NCBI GenBank assembly: GCA_028716975.1
Contig: JAQUOU010000004.1
Span: forward strand, 143,069-207,068
Length of the DNA: 64,000 nucleotides
Source: Methylobacter sp.
Lineage (GTDB): Bacteria; Pseudomonadota; Gammaproteobacteria; Methylococcales; Methylomonadaceae
Direction: 5' to 3'
The translations under genes and the position numbers were made by a program. Shown here in pieces: positions 18,478 to 27,372 of the stretch. The notes under the pieces are model-generated. The model had not been told where the DNA came from and did not search any database. It saw only the letters and a list, made by a program, of their open reading frames with translations. The number at the start of each line of letters is the position of its first letter. The stretch's first letter is position 1.

Positions 18478-20022
18478 ATGAAAGACAAGTTAATTATATT
18501 TGATACAACCTTGCGCGACGGCGAGCAAAGCCCTGGCGCATCAATGACACGCGAAGAAAAAATCAGAATTAGTAAAGCGCTTGAACGTTTAAAGGTTGAT
18601 GTGATCGAGGCCGGTTTTCCTGCCGCCAGTCCTGGAGATTTTGAAGCCGTTCAGGCCGTAGCCAAGGTAATAAAGGACAGTACCGTATGCGGTTTGGCCA
18701 GAGCCCTGGATAAGGACATAGACCGCGCAGGCGCCGCGCTTAAAGGCGCTAACAGATCGCGGATTCATACTTTCATAGCCACATCGCCGATTCATATGCA
18801 AATGAAACTGCAGATGCAGCCGGATGAAGTGATTGAACATGCTGTCAGGGCAGTCAAGCGCGCCAGGCAGTATACCGATGATGTCGAATTCTCGCCTGAA
18901 GATGCGGGACGTTCGGAAGAAGATTTTTTATGCCGGATTCTTGAGGCCGTTATTAATGCAGGAGCCACCACACTGAATATACCAGATACGGTGGGCTACA
19001 GCATACCGCAACAGTTTGGTGCGACTATTGCCAACCTGATTAAACGCATACCCAATTCCGATAAAGCCATTTTTTCGGTGCACTGCCATAATGATCTTGG
19101 CTTGGCGGTTGCAAATTCCTTGTCGGCAGTCATGAATGGCGCACGTCAAATTGAATGCACCATCAATGGCTTGGGTGAGCGTGCAGGTAATGCTTCGCTG
19201 GAAGAAGTCGTTATGGCGGTGCGTACCCGTCAGGATGTTTTTACCTGTCAAACGGGTGTGGATACGCGGGAAATTTTGAATTGTTCAAAGTTGGTATCTT
19301 CAATTACCGGCTTTCCTGTGCAGCCGAATAAAGCCATAGTCGGGGCGAATGCCTTCGCCCATGAAGCGGGTATTCATCAGGATGGCGTATTAAAAAGCCG
19401 GGAGACTTACGAAATCATGCGCGCCGAAGATGTAGGCTGGTCGGCTAACCGCATGGTAATGGGTAAGCATTCAGGCAGAAATGCCTTTAAAAGCCGGATA
19501 AATGAACTGGGTTTTGAATTCACCTCAGAAGAAGAATTAAATGAGGCTTTTTCCCGTTTTAAACAATTGGCGGATAAAAAGCATGAAATCTTTGATGAGG
19601 ACTTGCAGGCGCTCATTTCAGAAGCTGGTTTTGAAGCGGAAGATGAGTATGTCAAATTGGTATACCTGAAGGTCAACTCTGAAACCGGTGAAATACCCAA
19701 CGCCGTGGTTACCTTGCGTGTGGATAATAAAGAAGTCATAGGCTGCTCTGATGGCGGAGGGGCTGTTGATGCCAGTTTAAAAGCCATTGAAAAACTGGTA
19801 ATGACCCATGCCACACTGGAGTTGTATTCAGTCAACAATATAACGAACGGAACGGATTCCCAAGGCGAAGTGACTGTCCGGCTTGAAAAAGCCGGACGGA
19901 TTGTTAATGGTTTGGGCGCCGATACCGATATTGTTATCGCCTCAGCGAAAGCCTATATTAATGCAGTAAACAAACTGCACAGTTGTGTTGAACGCAGGCA
20001 TCCCCAGAAAGGTGATGTTTAA
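18478..20022 (+). CDS. leuA: 2-isopropylmalate synthase
   Basis: The 514-aa enzyme catalyses the first committed step of leucine synthesis, joining acetyl-CoA and 2-oxoisovalerate. The N-terminal TIM barrel has [17 protein letters not shown] (catalytic Arg13, metal Asp14), the metal-binding His202 and His204 in [14 protein letters not shown] and [17 protein letters not shown]-terminal LeuA dimer domain (from about residue 390) provides leucine feedback. ATG 18478 is favoured over ATG 18463 because GGAG lies 6 bases upstream of it and MKDKLIIFD aligns with E. coli LeuA. A strong inverted repeat follows the stop. Confidence 0.95.
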   Translation: MKDKLIIFDTTLRDGEQSPGASMTREEKIRISKALERLKVDVIEAGFPAASPGDFEAVQAVAKVIKDSTVCGLARALDKDIDRAGAALKGANRSRIHTFIATSPIHMQMKLQMQPDEVIEHAVRAVKRARQYTDDVEFSPEDAGRSEEDFLCRILEAVINAGATTLNIPDTVGYSIPQQFGATIANLIKRIPNSDKAIFSVHCHNDLGLAVANSLSAVMNGARQIECTINGLGERAGNASLEEVVMAVRTRQDVFTCQTGVDTREILNCSKLVSSITGFPVQPNKAIVGANAFAHEAGIHQDGVLKSRETYEIMRAEDVGWSANRMVMGKHSGRNAFKSRINELGFEFTSEEELNEAFSRFKQLADKKHEIFDEDLQALISEAGFEAEDEYVKLVYLKVNSETGEIPNAVVTLRVDNKEVIGCSDGGGAVDASLKAIEKLVMTHATLELYSVNNITNGTDSQGEVTVRLEKAGRIVNGLGADTDIVIASAKAYINAVNKLHSCVERRHPQKGDV

Positions 20023-20030
20023 TTAAAGTA

Positions 20031-20065
20031 CAGCACCATTATTCTTCAGGAAGAATATGGTGCTG
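20031..20065 (+). terminator. Inverted repeat after leuA, likely terminator
   Basis: CAGCACCATTATTCTTC pairs with GAAGAATATGGTGCTG across a 2-base loop, giving a 16-pair stem with one bulged T, 8 bases after the leuA stop. No oligo-T tract follows, so it could instead be an RNA-stabilising or Rho-associated structure. Confidence 0.6.
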
Positions 20066-20336
20066 CCTCACTTATGGGACGTTATATTTAGAGTTAGCTG
20101 GCTATGCTTTAACTCTTAACCTAACCCCAAAAATAAATCCATGACTTCCCTCAAGCAACAAAAATACCTGATGTTATCCGTTATATCTAAAGCATGTGGT
20201 GGAATTGTTAGAAGCCTCGAGTGCGCCGGCCAAGACAAAATTGACTGTAAGTTATTGGAACAGTTGACTGGCATGAATAGATATAGTTCGTGCATTCTAT
20301 TGATTCTACTGATTAATTTTAAGGAATACCTAATAT
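20066..20336. other. Intergenic region before the OYE pseudogene
   Basis: About 270 bases without a convincing gene. An open frame of 70 codons at 20141-20353 runs into the pseudogene, has no recognisable domain and no good ribosome binding site, and is treated as chance or as degraded coding sequence. Confidence 0.3.
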
Positions 20337-20565
20337 ATGAACACACTGTTTAAGGCTCTAAACCTTGGCAGCCTGACGGTTCCAAATCGTATTTTTATGG
20401 CCCCATTGACTCGTTCCAGAGCGAATGCCGAACATGAGCCGACAGCGTTGATGGCTGGTATTACACTCAACGAGCCAGTGCGGGTTTAATTATTTCCGAG
20501 GCGACCATGGCAATCGAAGGAAAGCGTATGCTTTTTATAATGAGGATTTCATATACCACTTCAAT
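20337..20565 (+). pseudogene. Old Yellow Enzyme family (NemA-like alkene reductase) fragment
   Basis: The reading MNTLFKALNLGSLTVPNRIF, then MAPLTRSRANAEHEPTALMA, is the conserved N-terminus of NADH:flavin/alkene oxidoreductases of the Old Yellow Enzyme family. After about 42 codons the frame breaks: the expected YYTQRASAGLIISEAT continues in another frame (from about 20459), then the similarity fades around 20565. The other 300 or so residues of a normal enzyme, including the FMN-binding C-terminal half, are missing. The start keeps an AAGGA upstream. This is a truncated, frameshifted remnant. Confidence 0.8.
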
Positions 20566-20945
20566 TATCCAACCGTGCGATCATCAGAATGATCCACTAC
20601 CGCAACCCTAATACGCAAGCATAAAATACCTTGAAATTTATTACTTCGAAGCCATGCTTTTTAATATTCGCTCGCGAATCCAGGTTCACAGTTGTAAATT
20701 ACCTATCCGATTCACACCCTTTCATTTATGGCCTGGACATTAGTCTATCGGCATTACCCGTCAAATCCAGCAAGTATTAATGTTATAATGACACTGTATC
20801 AAATTACTTAAAATTACCCCTCAGCCATCACTGCTTTTGATAGAATGAACTATTCCCGCTAATAATTCCATCTTGCGTTTTTCATAACTGCATTGCAAGC
20901 GCTTCTTTTTAAACTCCCCAGTTTATCCCAGCAGACCACATTTAA
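20566..20945. other. Intergenic region upstream of pabB
   Basis: About 380 bases in which no gene, tRNA or repeat was recognised. Part of it may be further decayed oxidoreductase sequence. The promoter of pabB is expected in the last 100 bases but was not identified. Confidence 0.3.
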
Positions 20946-22319
20946 ATGTCGCCACCGAAACAACTTACTTGTCCACTGCCATATTTTGAAGATAGCGCAG
21001 AACTTTTTTCCTTAATTTCGAGTACGCCCGGGTCGGTTTTTCTGGATAGCGGCTACCCTTACAGCAATCAGGGAAGATACGATATTATCGCGGCTGAGCC
21101 TGTATGCACTTTAGTGACACATGGGGAAATTACTGAAATTATTCGTGACGGCGTTGCAACTAAATCGAGCGCAGACCCGTTTGACCTGGTAAAGCAACAG
21201 TTATTGCCGGGTTATGAAGGGTTTGCTGATTTACCTTTTAATGGCGGGGCAATAGGATATTTTGCTTATGATTTAGCCCGCCGACTGGAGAATATTCCTG
21301 TTATTGCCAAGGATGCGGAACATATTGCTGAAATGGCGGTAGGTATTTACGAGTGGGCAATCATTGTCGATCATCAACAGCAAAAAAGTCATCTCGTCGG
21401 ACAATGCGATGAACAAAAATGGCAAGCTTTAATAGCACAATTCAGCCGCTTACCCGAGCAACCTTATCCTGCTGCTTTTAGAGTCATTAGTGATATCAAG
21501 TCGAATATGGACAAAGAGCGCTATGCCCAGGCTTTTAACCGGATTAAACATTACCTGAAAGAAGGCGATTGTTATCAGGTTAACCTGGCTCAGCGGTTTG
21601 CCGCTTCATGCGAAGGCGATCCCTGGACGGCCTATCGAACTCTACGTGAATTAAATGCCGCGCCTTTCAGTTGCTACCTGAATTTACCCGAGGTTCAGGT
21701 TTTAAGCTCATCCCCGGAACGTTTTTTAAAACTTGCCAACGGCATTGTTGAAACCAAGCCTATAAAAGGAACGCGCCCCCGAAAAGAAGACTTTTCTGAA
21801 GATCAGCAGCAAAAAAAATTACTGGAAAACAGCGAAAAGGACAGGGCTGAAAATCTTATGATTGTCGATTTGCTGCGCAATGACATCAGCAAAATCTGCA
21901 GGAAAAAATCGGTAAAAGCGCCCATATTATTTGCTGTGGAAAGCTATGCAACGGTGCATCATTTAGTAAGTACCGTCACCGGCATATTGGCAGAGAATCA
22001 ACATGCACTGGATTTATTAAAAAGCTGTTTTCCCGGCGGCTCTGTTACCGGTGCCCCCAAGATTCGTGCTATGGAAATTATTGAAGAACTGGAGCCAAAT
22101 CGACGCGGCGTTTATTGCGGAGCCATAGGCTATATTGGCTTTGACGGCAATATGGACAGCAATATCGCCATCAGGACCCTGGTTCATTCAACCGGTACGA
22201 TTCGCTGCTGGGCGGGCGGCGGCATTGTCAATGATTCGCTTGTTGAAGAGGAATACCAGGAATGCTTTGATAAGGCGGCTGCACTGCTTAATTTGCTTCA
22301 ACAACTGACAGTAAAATGA
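20946..22319 (+). CDS. pabB: Aminodeoxychorismate synthase component I
   Basis: The 457-aa enzyme converts chorismate to 4-amino-4-deoxychorismate, the precursor of p-aminobenzoate. The chorismate-binding domain has the PabB-specific PIKGTRPR motif with Lys274; anthranilate synthase has Ala at this place. Also present are SSPERFLKL, RAENLMIVDLLRNDI, SCFPGGSVTGAPKIRAMEII and CGAIGYIGFD. Length matches E. coli PabB (453 aa). It overlaps the next gene by 4 bases (ATGA). p-Aminobenzoate feeds both folate and, in organisms with that pathway, tetrahydromethanopterin, which would fit a methylotroph. Confidence 0.93.
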   Translation: MSPPKQLTCPLPYFEDSAELFSLISSTPGSVFLDSGYPYSNQGRYDIIAAEPVCTLVTHGEITEIIRDGVATKSSADPFDLVKQQLLPGYEGFADLPFNGGAIGYFAYDLARRLENIPVIAKDAEHIAEMAVGIYEWAIIVDHQQQKSHLVGQCDEQKWQALIAQFSRLPEQPYPAAFRVISDIKSNMDKERYAQAFNRIKHYLKEGDCYQVNLAQRFAASCEGDPWTAYRTLRELNAAPFSCYLNLPEVQVLSSSPERFLKLANGIVETKPIKGTRPRKEDFSEDQQQKKLLENSEKDRAENLMIVDLLRNDISKICRKKSVKAPILFAVESYATVHHLVSTVTGILAENQHALDLLKSCFPGGSVTGAPKIRAMEIIEELEPNRRGVYCGAIGYIGFDGNMDSNIAIRTLVHSTGTIRCWAGGGIVNDSLVEEEYQECFDKAAALLNLLQQLTVK

Positions 22320-22870
22320 TTGTTATCAAGCTGGGCGGGAGTCTATCCGAATCAGATGCGCTTCTTGAATGCCTGAATAGGGTTGAGCAAAAATATCAGG
22401 GCAGGGCGGTAGTCATTGTTCCCGGCGGCGGAGCTTTTGCAGAACAGGTCAGAATGGCGCAGCAACACTGGCAATTTGATGATAAGACCGCTCACCATAT
22501 GGCGATTCTGGCGATGCAGCAAATGGCTTTGCTGTTTAAAGGGCTTAAACCTGATTTTTCTATTGCCGGATCACTCAGCGATATTCGGGAGCAGTTAAGT
22601 CATCAACGAGTCGTCATCTGGTCACCGGATAGTGTTCAACTGGACCATGCCGGTATTCAGGCTACCTGGAATATAACGTCAGACAGTCTCTCGGCATGGC
22701 TGGCTAAGGCGCTTTCAGCCGATGAACTTATCCTAGTGAAGTCGGCTAATGTGGATGCTAATCTCAGCTTTTCCCAACTTGCCGAACAAAACATTATTGA
22801 TTCAGCTTTTTGTGATTTTGCAGCGCAGGCGGATTTTAACATCGCCATTATCAATGCCGAATGCTTCTAA
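22316..22870 (+). CDS. Amino-acid-kinase-fold protein, MfnE-like
   Basis: The 184-aa product is a small member of the amino acid kinase superfamily. It shows the N-terminal phosphate-binding KLGGSL, the VIVPGGGAFAEQVR loop and a C-terminal nucleotide-site segment ELILVKSANVDANLSF. It is about 60-80 residues shorter than uridylate or acetylglutamate kinases and matches the compact archaeal-type kinases that include MfnE, which phosphorylates an aminomethylfuran precursor in methanofuran synthesis. Methylotrophs that oxidise formaldehyde through tetrahydromethanopterin and methylofuran carry similar genes. Its 4-base overlap with pabB suggests a shared cofactor role. The fold is confident; the substrate is inferred. 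Confidence 0.75.
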   Translation: MIVIKLGGSLSESDALLECLNRVEQKYQGRAVVIVPGGGAFAEQVRMAQQHWQFDDKTAHHMAILAMQQMALLFKGLKPDFSIAGSLSDIREQLSHQRVVIWSPDSVQLDHAGIQATWNITSDSLSAWLAKALSADELILVKSANVDANLSFSQLAEQNIIDSAFCDFAAQADFNIAIINAECF

Positions 22871-23044
22871 TCAGCCTGCCTGAAACGAGTGATTTCCCCC
22901 AAAATTGATATGTAACTTCTTTCTCTTATTTTTAACTTCCGGTTTTCAGCGCTTAGGGTTGTAGAAATGCCGCAGACGGATATATAAATTCCGTCCAGCT
23001 CGAGTGGGTAAATTTAGGTAATTGTTTTATAATCTTTACAGAGT
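22871..23044. other. Spacer upstream of tRNA-Thr
   Basis: About 170 bases between the kinase gene and tRNA-Thr. The segment AATTGTTTTATAATCTTTACAG just before the tRNA contains a possible -10 (TATAAT) about 10 bases before the tRNA 5' end. Confidence 0.35.
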
Positions 23045-23120
23045 GCCGGTGTAGCTCAGTCGGTAGAGCAACACATTCGTAATGTGTGGGTCGGCGGTTC
23101 GATTCCGCCCACCGGCTCCA
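23045..23120 (+). tRNA. tRNA-Thr (anticodon CGU)
   Basis: The 76 bases fold as a cloverleaf: acceptor GCCGGTG with CACCGGC, D-loop GCTCAGTCGGTAGAGC, anticodon arm CACAT-TCGTAAT-type with anticodon CGT, T-arm GGCGGTTCGATTCCGCC, and an encoded CCA end. An IS element lies about 240 bases downstream and a gene-decay zone extends beyond it. Confidence 0.95.
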
Positions 23121-23361
23121 GTTAAAACAATGAGTTATATAATTTACGGCAAGTCTTTAAATAAAAATGTCACAATTTTGTCGCTATTATAAAAATAACG
23201 GTTCGGTTTGCCTGAATTTTTTATATAAAAAGTACATTAACCTCGGTTCAGCTTGATTCATTTTGCAATGACGGAAAATAGCCTTCTAACGTGATATGTC
23301 GAGTCTATTTATCAGCGCCGCCATAAATTTTCATACTTTAAATTTTCCACGGTATCCCTAC
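23121..23361. other. Spacer between tRNA-Thr and the IS4-type element
   Basis: AT-rich spacer of 240 bases with no recognised gene. No second copy of the tRNA 3' end was seen in the 8 kb downstream, so there is no evidence that this is an integrase attachment site. Confidence 0.4.
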
Positions 23362-24553
23362 CTCACCACCTATCACATTATTTTAGGTTGATATAGGTCA
23401 TCGATTTTTTGCCGTTCTAAATTGATGAGTGCAGTAAACCAGCTTGCCGAAGAAATAACCCACGGCTTGAACCAAGTCTTACCGAACTTGAACAAGCCGG
23501 TCGTTCGCAAATTATCATTGGGCGTGGGCGCGATGATTGAAGGGCGAACCCCGAATACCGTGGAATTGTCAAATTTATTGCCGTTAGAGACCGACCGCCA
23601 GGACCTCCGGGAGCACTGGTTGAGGCGCTTATTAAGCTCGCCGGCGTTATCCAGCGAGACGGTGATTGAGCCCTTTGCGCAAGAGGCATTAAGGCATGCC
23701 GGGCAAAACGGACCGGTTATCCTGCTCAGCCTTGATCAAACCGATCTGGGTGACCGAATAGCCGTGTTGATGCTGACCGTACGGAGTGGCGACTGCTCAT
23801 TGCCTTTGGTGTGGCTTGCCGAAGCCGGCGCGGCCACTATCGGTTTTGCCCAACAGAACATGTTATTAGACAAGGTGTTGGAATGGATTCCGAACGGTGC
23901 AGCGGTCATGCTGCTGGCCGACCGTTTCTACCCGTCGGTGGCACTGTTTCAATGTCTCAAGACCCAGAATTGGCACACCCGTTTGCGCCTGAAAGGCAAC
24001 CTGCTGGTTGATACCGGCGCGGGAGATGAAACAACGACCGGTCAATTGGCCCAGGATAGCACTGAGCGTTATTGGCCTAAGATACGCTTGTTCGGCGTCG
24101 GCGAGGTCATGACGAACATCGGCATAGTCCATGACGAGGGGCCTCCGGAGCCTTGGATCATCGCCATGGATTGCCCGCCTACGCGATCGACGGTATTGGA
24201 TTACGGCTCCCGCTGGGCGATTGAGCCGACTTTTTCCGATTTCAAAAGCCGAGGCTTTCAGTTGGAGGATTCGCACCTGAAACATCCGGTGCATCTGGAG
24301 CGATTGATCTTGATTATGGCTTTAGTCATGCACGGGTGGGTGCGTTCGTGTTGGCTACTATGACGCGGTGCCGTGTCTAACACCGCTCGAAAAACGAAAC
24401 AGCAACCCGACCCCACGCACTGGAGCTTAAAAAACTCCGGCGCAGTCTGGTGTCCTGGTTCACGCGAGGACTGCGGTACTTGAAAAGGTGCTTGCAAAAT
24501 GACAAACCCTTGCCATGTTTTTCGGCTATTTTTAGAAACTGATAGGTGATGAG
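23362..24553 (+). mobile_element. IS4-family insertion sequence, inactivated
   Basis: Terminal inverted repeats CTCACCACCTATCA (23362-23375) and TGATAGGTGATGAG (24540-24553) match at 13 of 14 positions and bracket a transposase gene of IS4 type, giving an element of about 1.19 kb. No clear target duplication was seen. The transposase is frameshifted, so the element is unlikely to move by itself. Confidence 0.85.
23422..24542 (+). pseudogene. IS4-family transposase, frameshifted near the C-terminus
   Basis: The first 313 codons (23422-24363) encode a DDE transposase: first Asp in LLSLDQTD, second Asp in MLLADRFYPS, and the IS4 signature Y-(2)-R-(3)-E-(6)-K as YGSRWAIEPTFSDFK. The frame ends early after MALVMHGWVRSCWLL. 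In another frame the sequence continues RVGYYDAVPC and EKRNSNPTP, and then the normal C-terminus LKKLRRSLVSWFTRGLRYLK followed by CLQNDKPLPCFSAIFRN and a stop at 24540-24542. At least two frame changes are therefore needed to restore the ORF. The catalytic core is intact, so a shortened protein could still be made. Confidence 0.85.
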
Positions 24554-25181
24554 CGGCGAAAGCATAGCATGAATCATATTTGCCACAGGGTTAATGGTCT
24601 CGATGGCGACGAATTTTTGCAATACGCAAATCTACTTAAGAGAACAGGCGATGAGGGGCCAGAAGATTTCCGCTTCGGCTTTCTCGTGGGCGGAAAGCCA
24701 GTACCTTACCAACGCGAGATGCCGCTTCTGATGCTGCTCGGCCTCGGCGAAACGGTCCGCCAGGATTATCACTTTCTGCTTGTCAATTTTTGAGCTCGAT
24801 TTCCGAATGACCAGTAGTCACAACAAAAGCGGCTAGTCGTGCAATCCCAAGGACTTCCCTGTCGTAGCTGTCACTCGTGAGTAGTGGGAATTGAGGGTGA
24901 CAGGCTGCTTTCTCCCGGCCGACGGTCAGCGCCTTCCGTCAGCTCCACTTGGGAACCCGTCATTGAAGCTCTGGTGGCCGGGACGACGGCAATGGGTCGT
25001 ATTTGTCAATTTTGTTCCAAGCCCTAAATAAAAGGCTATGTCGGCTATTGAGAGTTTACATAAAATTGCTAAATAAAAGAAAATAGATTTAGTTACAAAA
25101 AAAATTACGTCATCAGTTAACCTGAAAATGGTTAATAACGTAGAATAAAGTCATCAAAACTTTTCACCTGCTGATTATCAT
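24554..25181. other. Region of uncertain content downstream of the IS4-type element
   Basis: About 630 bases. A 74-codon plus-strand frame (24569-24793) has no recognised domain. On the minus strand of the same part, a stretch without a start reads ILADRFAEAEQHQKRHLAL, then VRYWLSAHEKAEAEIFWPL, which looks more protein-like and may be a decayed gene end. From 24830 to 25010 the sequence is GC-richer than its surroundings and no gene is seen. Origin is unclear; it may be debris of transferred DNA. Confidence 0.3.
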
Positions 25182-25892
25182 ATGTCCAGATATTTAATCT
25201 CATTTGTTATTTTCAGCATGACCTTGGGATTACCGGGCTTTGTAGACAGGGCTCACGCCGCTCAAAATACCATCCTGGCAATCAATATTGCTTTAGTTCC
25301 CGATGCGACAATGACCTGGCATGCGGAAGCCGCTAATGCCCAACTGCTTAAACTCTACCCGCAGGGATTTACTTTGGTGGCTGCACATGAACTCCATATC
25401 ACTCTGCTTCAGCGGTATGTCCGGGCCGAGAACCTAAACAAAATTTACGTTGCATTAGACACTATCCTAGCTAGCCAGCAGGTGACCCGCTGGAAATTAA
25501 AGGCAACCCACTATGACTTTACGCCCTGGAACACTCTGTGTCTGGGAAGCATTGCCGTTGAATCCAACGACAATCTCAGTAAACTGCAACAACAATTGAT
25601 CAACGCGATGGCCCCTCTCACGGAAACAACCGGAACCGCTACGGCCTTTGTTATAGCGCCGGGCGAACCGGCTATCGACAAAACAACAATCAACTACGTC
25701 ACGACATTTGTGCCTGAACAGACAGGAAAAAACTTTAAACCCCATGTCACCACAGGTCTCGCTAGACAAGGTGATATACAAGATATAATAGGGAAACCCT
25801 TCAGTTCATTCACATTCTCGCCGGTAGCCGTGTCGGTTTACCAAATTGGGCACTTTGGAACGGCTCGGAAGAAACTTAAAGAGTGGCGCTAG
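25182..25892 (+). CDS. Exported 2H-phosphoesterase-like protein (LigT/2'-5' RNA ligase fold)
   Basis: The 236-aa product has a signal peptide (to about AHA-AQ, residue 28) and two HxT motifs, HITLL (near residue 71) and HVTTG (near residue 188), the two catalytic histidine-threonine pairs of the 2H phosphoesterase superfamily. Spacing of about 120 residues is in the family range. Most members are cytoplasmic RNA or cyclic-phosphate processing enzymes, so a secreted form is unusual. It is isolated between IS debris. Ribosome binding site is weak. Substrate unknown. Confidence 0.7.
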   Translation: MSRYLISFVIFSMTLGLPGFVDRAHAAQNTILAINIALVPDATMTWHAEAANAQLLKLYPQGFTLVAAHELHITLLQRYVRAENLNKIYVALDTILASQQVTRWKLKATHYDFTPWNTLCLGSIAVESNDNLSKLQQQLINAMAPLTETTGTATAFVIAPGEPAIDKTTINYVTTFVPEQTGKNFKPHVTTGLARQGDIQDIIGKPFSSFTFSPVAVSVYQIGHFGTARKKLKEWR

Positions 25893-26075
25893 AGACCTTC
25901 TAACCAGGGCTTTGAGCGGCAGTTATGGGACGAAGTGAGATTTTCAACTGACTAAAATTTAACTATTTTCGAATGATGAGTTTCTCCCAAAAGATCGTTG
26001 TCGTTTTTGAACCCTGAGCTAATAGGGCCTTAGATTCTTAACAAAACTCTCTATACTTATAGTGCCTGTCAATCG
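25893..26075. other. Spacer before the IS66 remnant
   Basis: About 180 AT-rich bases without a recognised gene or terminator. Confidence 0.4.
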
Positions 26076-27372
26076 TAAGGTGCCGTCCTTACCGCATTTA
26101 TAAACCCATTAAACACCGCCATCCTCTGCATTTTTTAAAAGGATGCAATATGGCACTTTCAGCCCATGGGCTTACCCCTATTACCGCGTGACAAAGCAGC
26201 GGTGTGTCGTAAGCTGCCTATTGTCGGCAGCACCCCTGGCTAAAGGTACATTTTCAGCACGGCTCTCCAAGTTTCGGGCACAGGCGAAAGCGTTGCTACC
26301 GGCGCCACCGGTCTTGTTGCCGATACAGGTGCAGCCACCCGCCTTGCCTAAAGGCGGAATAACACTGCATCCTGGCAAAGATCATCGACTGGAATTGCCA
26401 GCCCGTGTATCCACCTCTTGGTTGGCGGAGTTATGGCGTTGTCTGGATTAGTCGCCGCCCCGGCGCAGATCTGGCTGGCTGTCGCCCCGGTCGATAGGCG
26501 CCGGAGCATTAAAAATGAAACCCTGTCGCCGCTGCAACGGGATCTGTTGGCAGAAACGCTGGCGGCCGATAGTGCCGCTATTGAAGTTGAACTGGAGCAA
26601 CTGGCCGATGCTGAACCCTGCCCTACCGTTGCCAAATCCCAACCCCCCCCCGCTGGCAGACAACCCTTGCCCGCGCATCTGCCGCGACTTGAACACCGAC
26701 TTGAACACCGCCATAATTGGAGTCATGCCAACGTGGACACTCCGTAACGCCTTGGTCAAAATCGGTGAAGACATCACTGAGCAACTGGATGTAGAACCCG
26801 CCAAATTCTTCGTATACCGGCACATTGGCCCGCAATACGCCTGCCGTCGCTGTGAAACCATCACGGCGGCACCGATTCTACCGGCGGTGATTAATGGCGG
26901 GCTAGCTGCCCTGGATTATGATCGGCAAGTGTGTTGATCATCTGCCGCTGTATCGACTGGAACAGATGGCCGCCCGTGATAGTATGACCTTAGCTCGCTC
27001 GACATTGGCCGGCTGGGTCGATCGGGTCGGTGTTGCGTTACAGCCGTTAGTCGATCGACTTGTTTGGCATCTATTGCAGGGTAACACGCTGCAGGCCGAT
27101 GAGGCACCGGTGTCGCAACTAGGGCCCGGCCGCGGTAAAACCAGGCAGGCTGACCTGCAAGCCGGACCGCACATCATCGTCTTTGACTACCGACCGGGGC
27201 GCAGCGGTAGTCAGGCGCGTGGTTTTTGGGGCGACTGGCGCGGCCATTTGCTGGTCGATGACTACGGTGGCTATAAAGCACTGTTTACCCCTGACAGCAG
27301 GAACGAGGCTTGCACTGAACTGGGCTGTCTGACCCATGCGCGGAGAGTTTTATTTTACGGCATAAGAAATTA
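26076..27372 (+). mobile_element. IS66-family remnant (tnpA, tnpB and tnpC all damaged)
   Basis: The left end probably lies near GTAAGGTGCCGTCCTTAC (about 26070-26087), which resembles IS66 termini. Decayed tnpA follows (26150-26456): AYCRQHPWLKVHF in one frame, GTFSARLSKFR in another, and the C-terminus GGITLHPGKDHRLELPARVS in a third. Then come a tnpB start and tnpC pieces in three frames. The element stops abruptly after LTHARR of tnpC, where a radical SAM pseudogene begins, so its right end is lost. A full IS66 is about 2.5 kb; only half remains. Confidence 0.8.
26433..27372 (+). pseudogene. IS66 tnpB start fused by deletion to frameshifted tnpC
   Basis: ATG 26433 begins MALSGLVAAPAQIWLAVAPV, then DRRR, the start of IS66 TnpB. 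It then runs directly into TnpC sequence (LSPLQRDLLAETLAADSAAI...RQPLPAHLPR), so most of tnpB is deleted. tnpC continues in a second frame (LDVEPAKFFVYRHIGPQYAC) and from 26918 in a third (VDHLPLYRLEQMAARDSMTL...LQADEAPVSQLGPGRGKT...GHLLVDDYGGYKALF). The Asp of the DDE core in QADEAPV is visible. The C-terminal third is missing. Confidence 0.82.

Noticed and set aside
20141..20353. 70-codon frame before the OYE pseudogene
   Set aside because: No domain, no ribosome binding site, and overlap with the well-supported pseudogene start.
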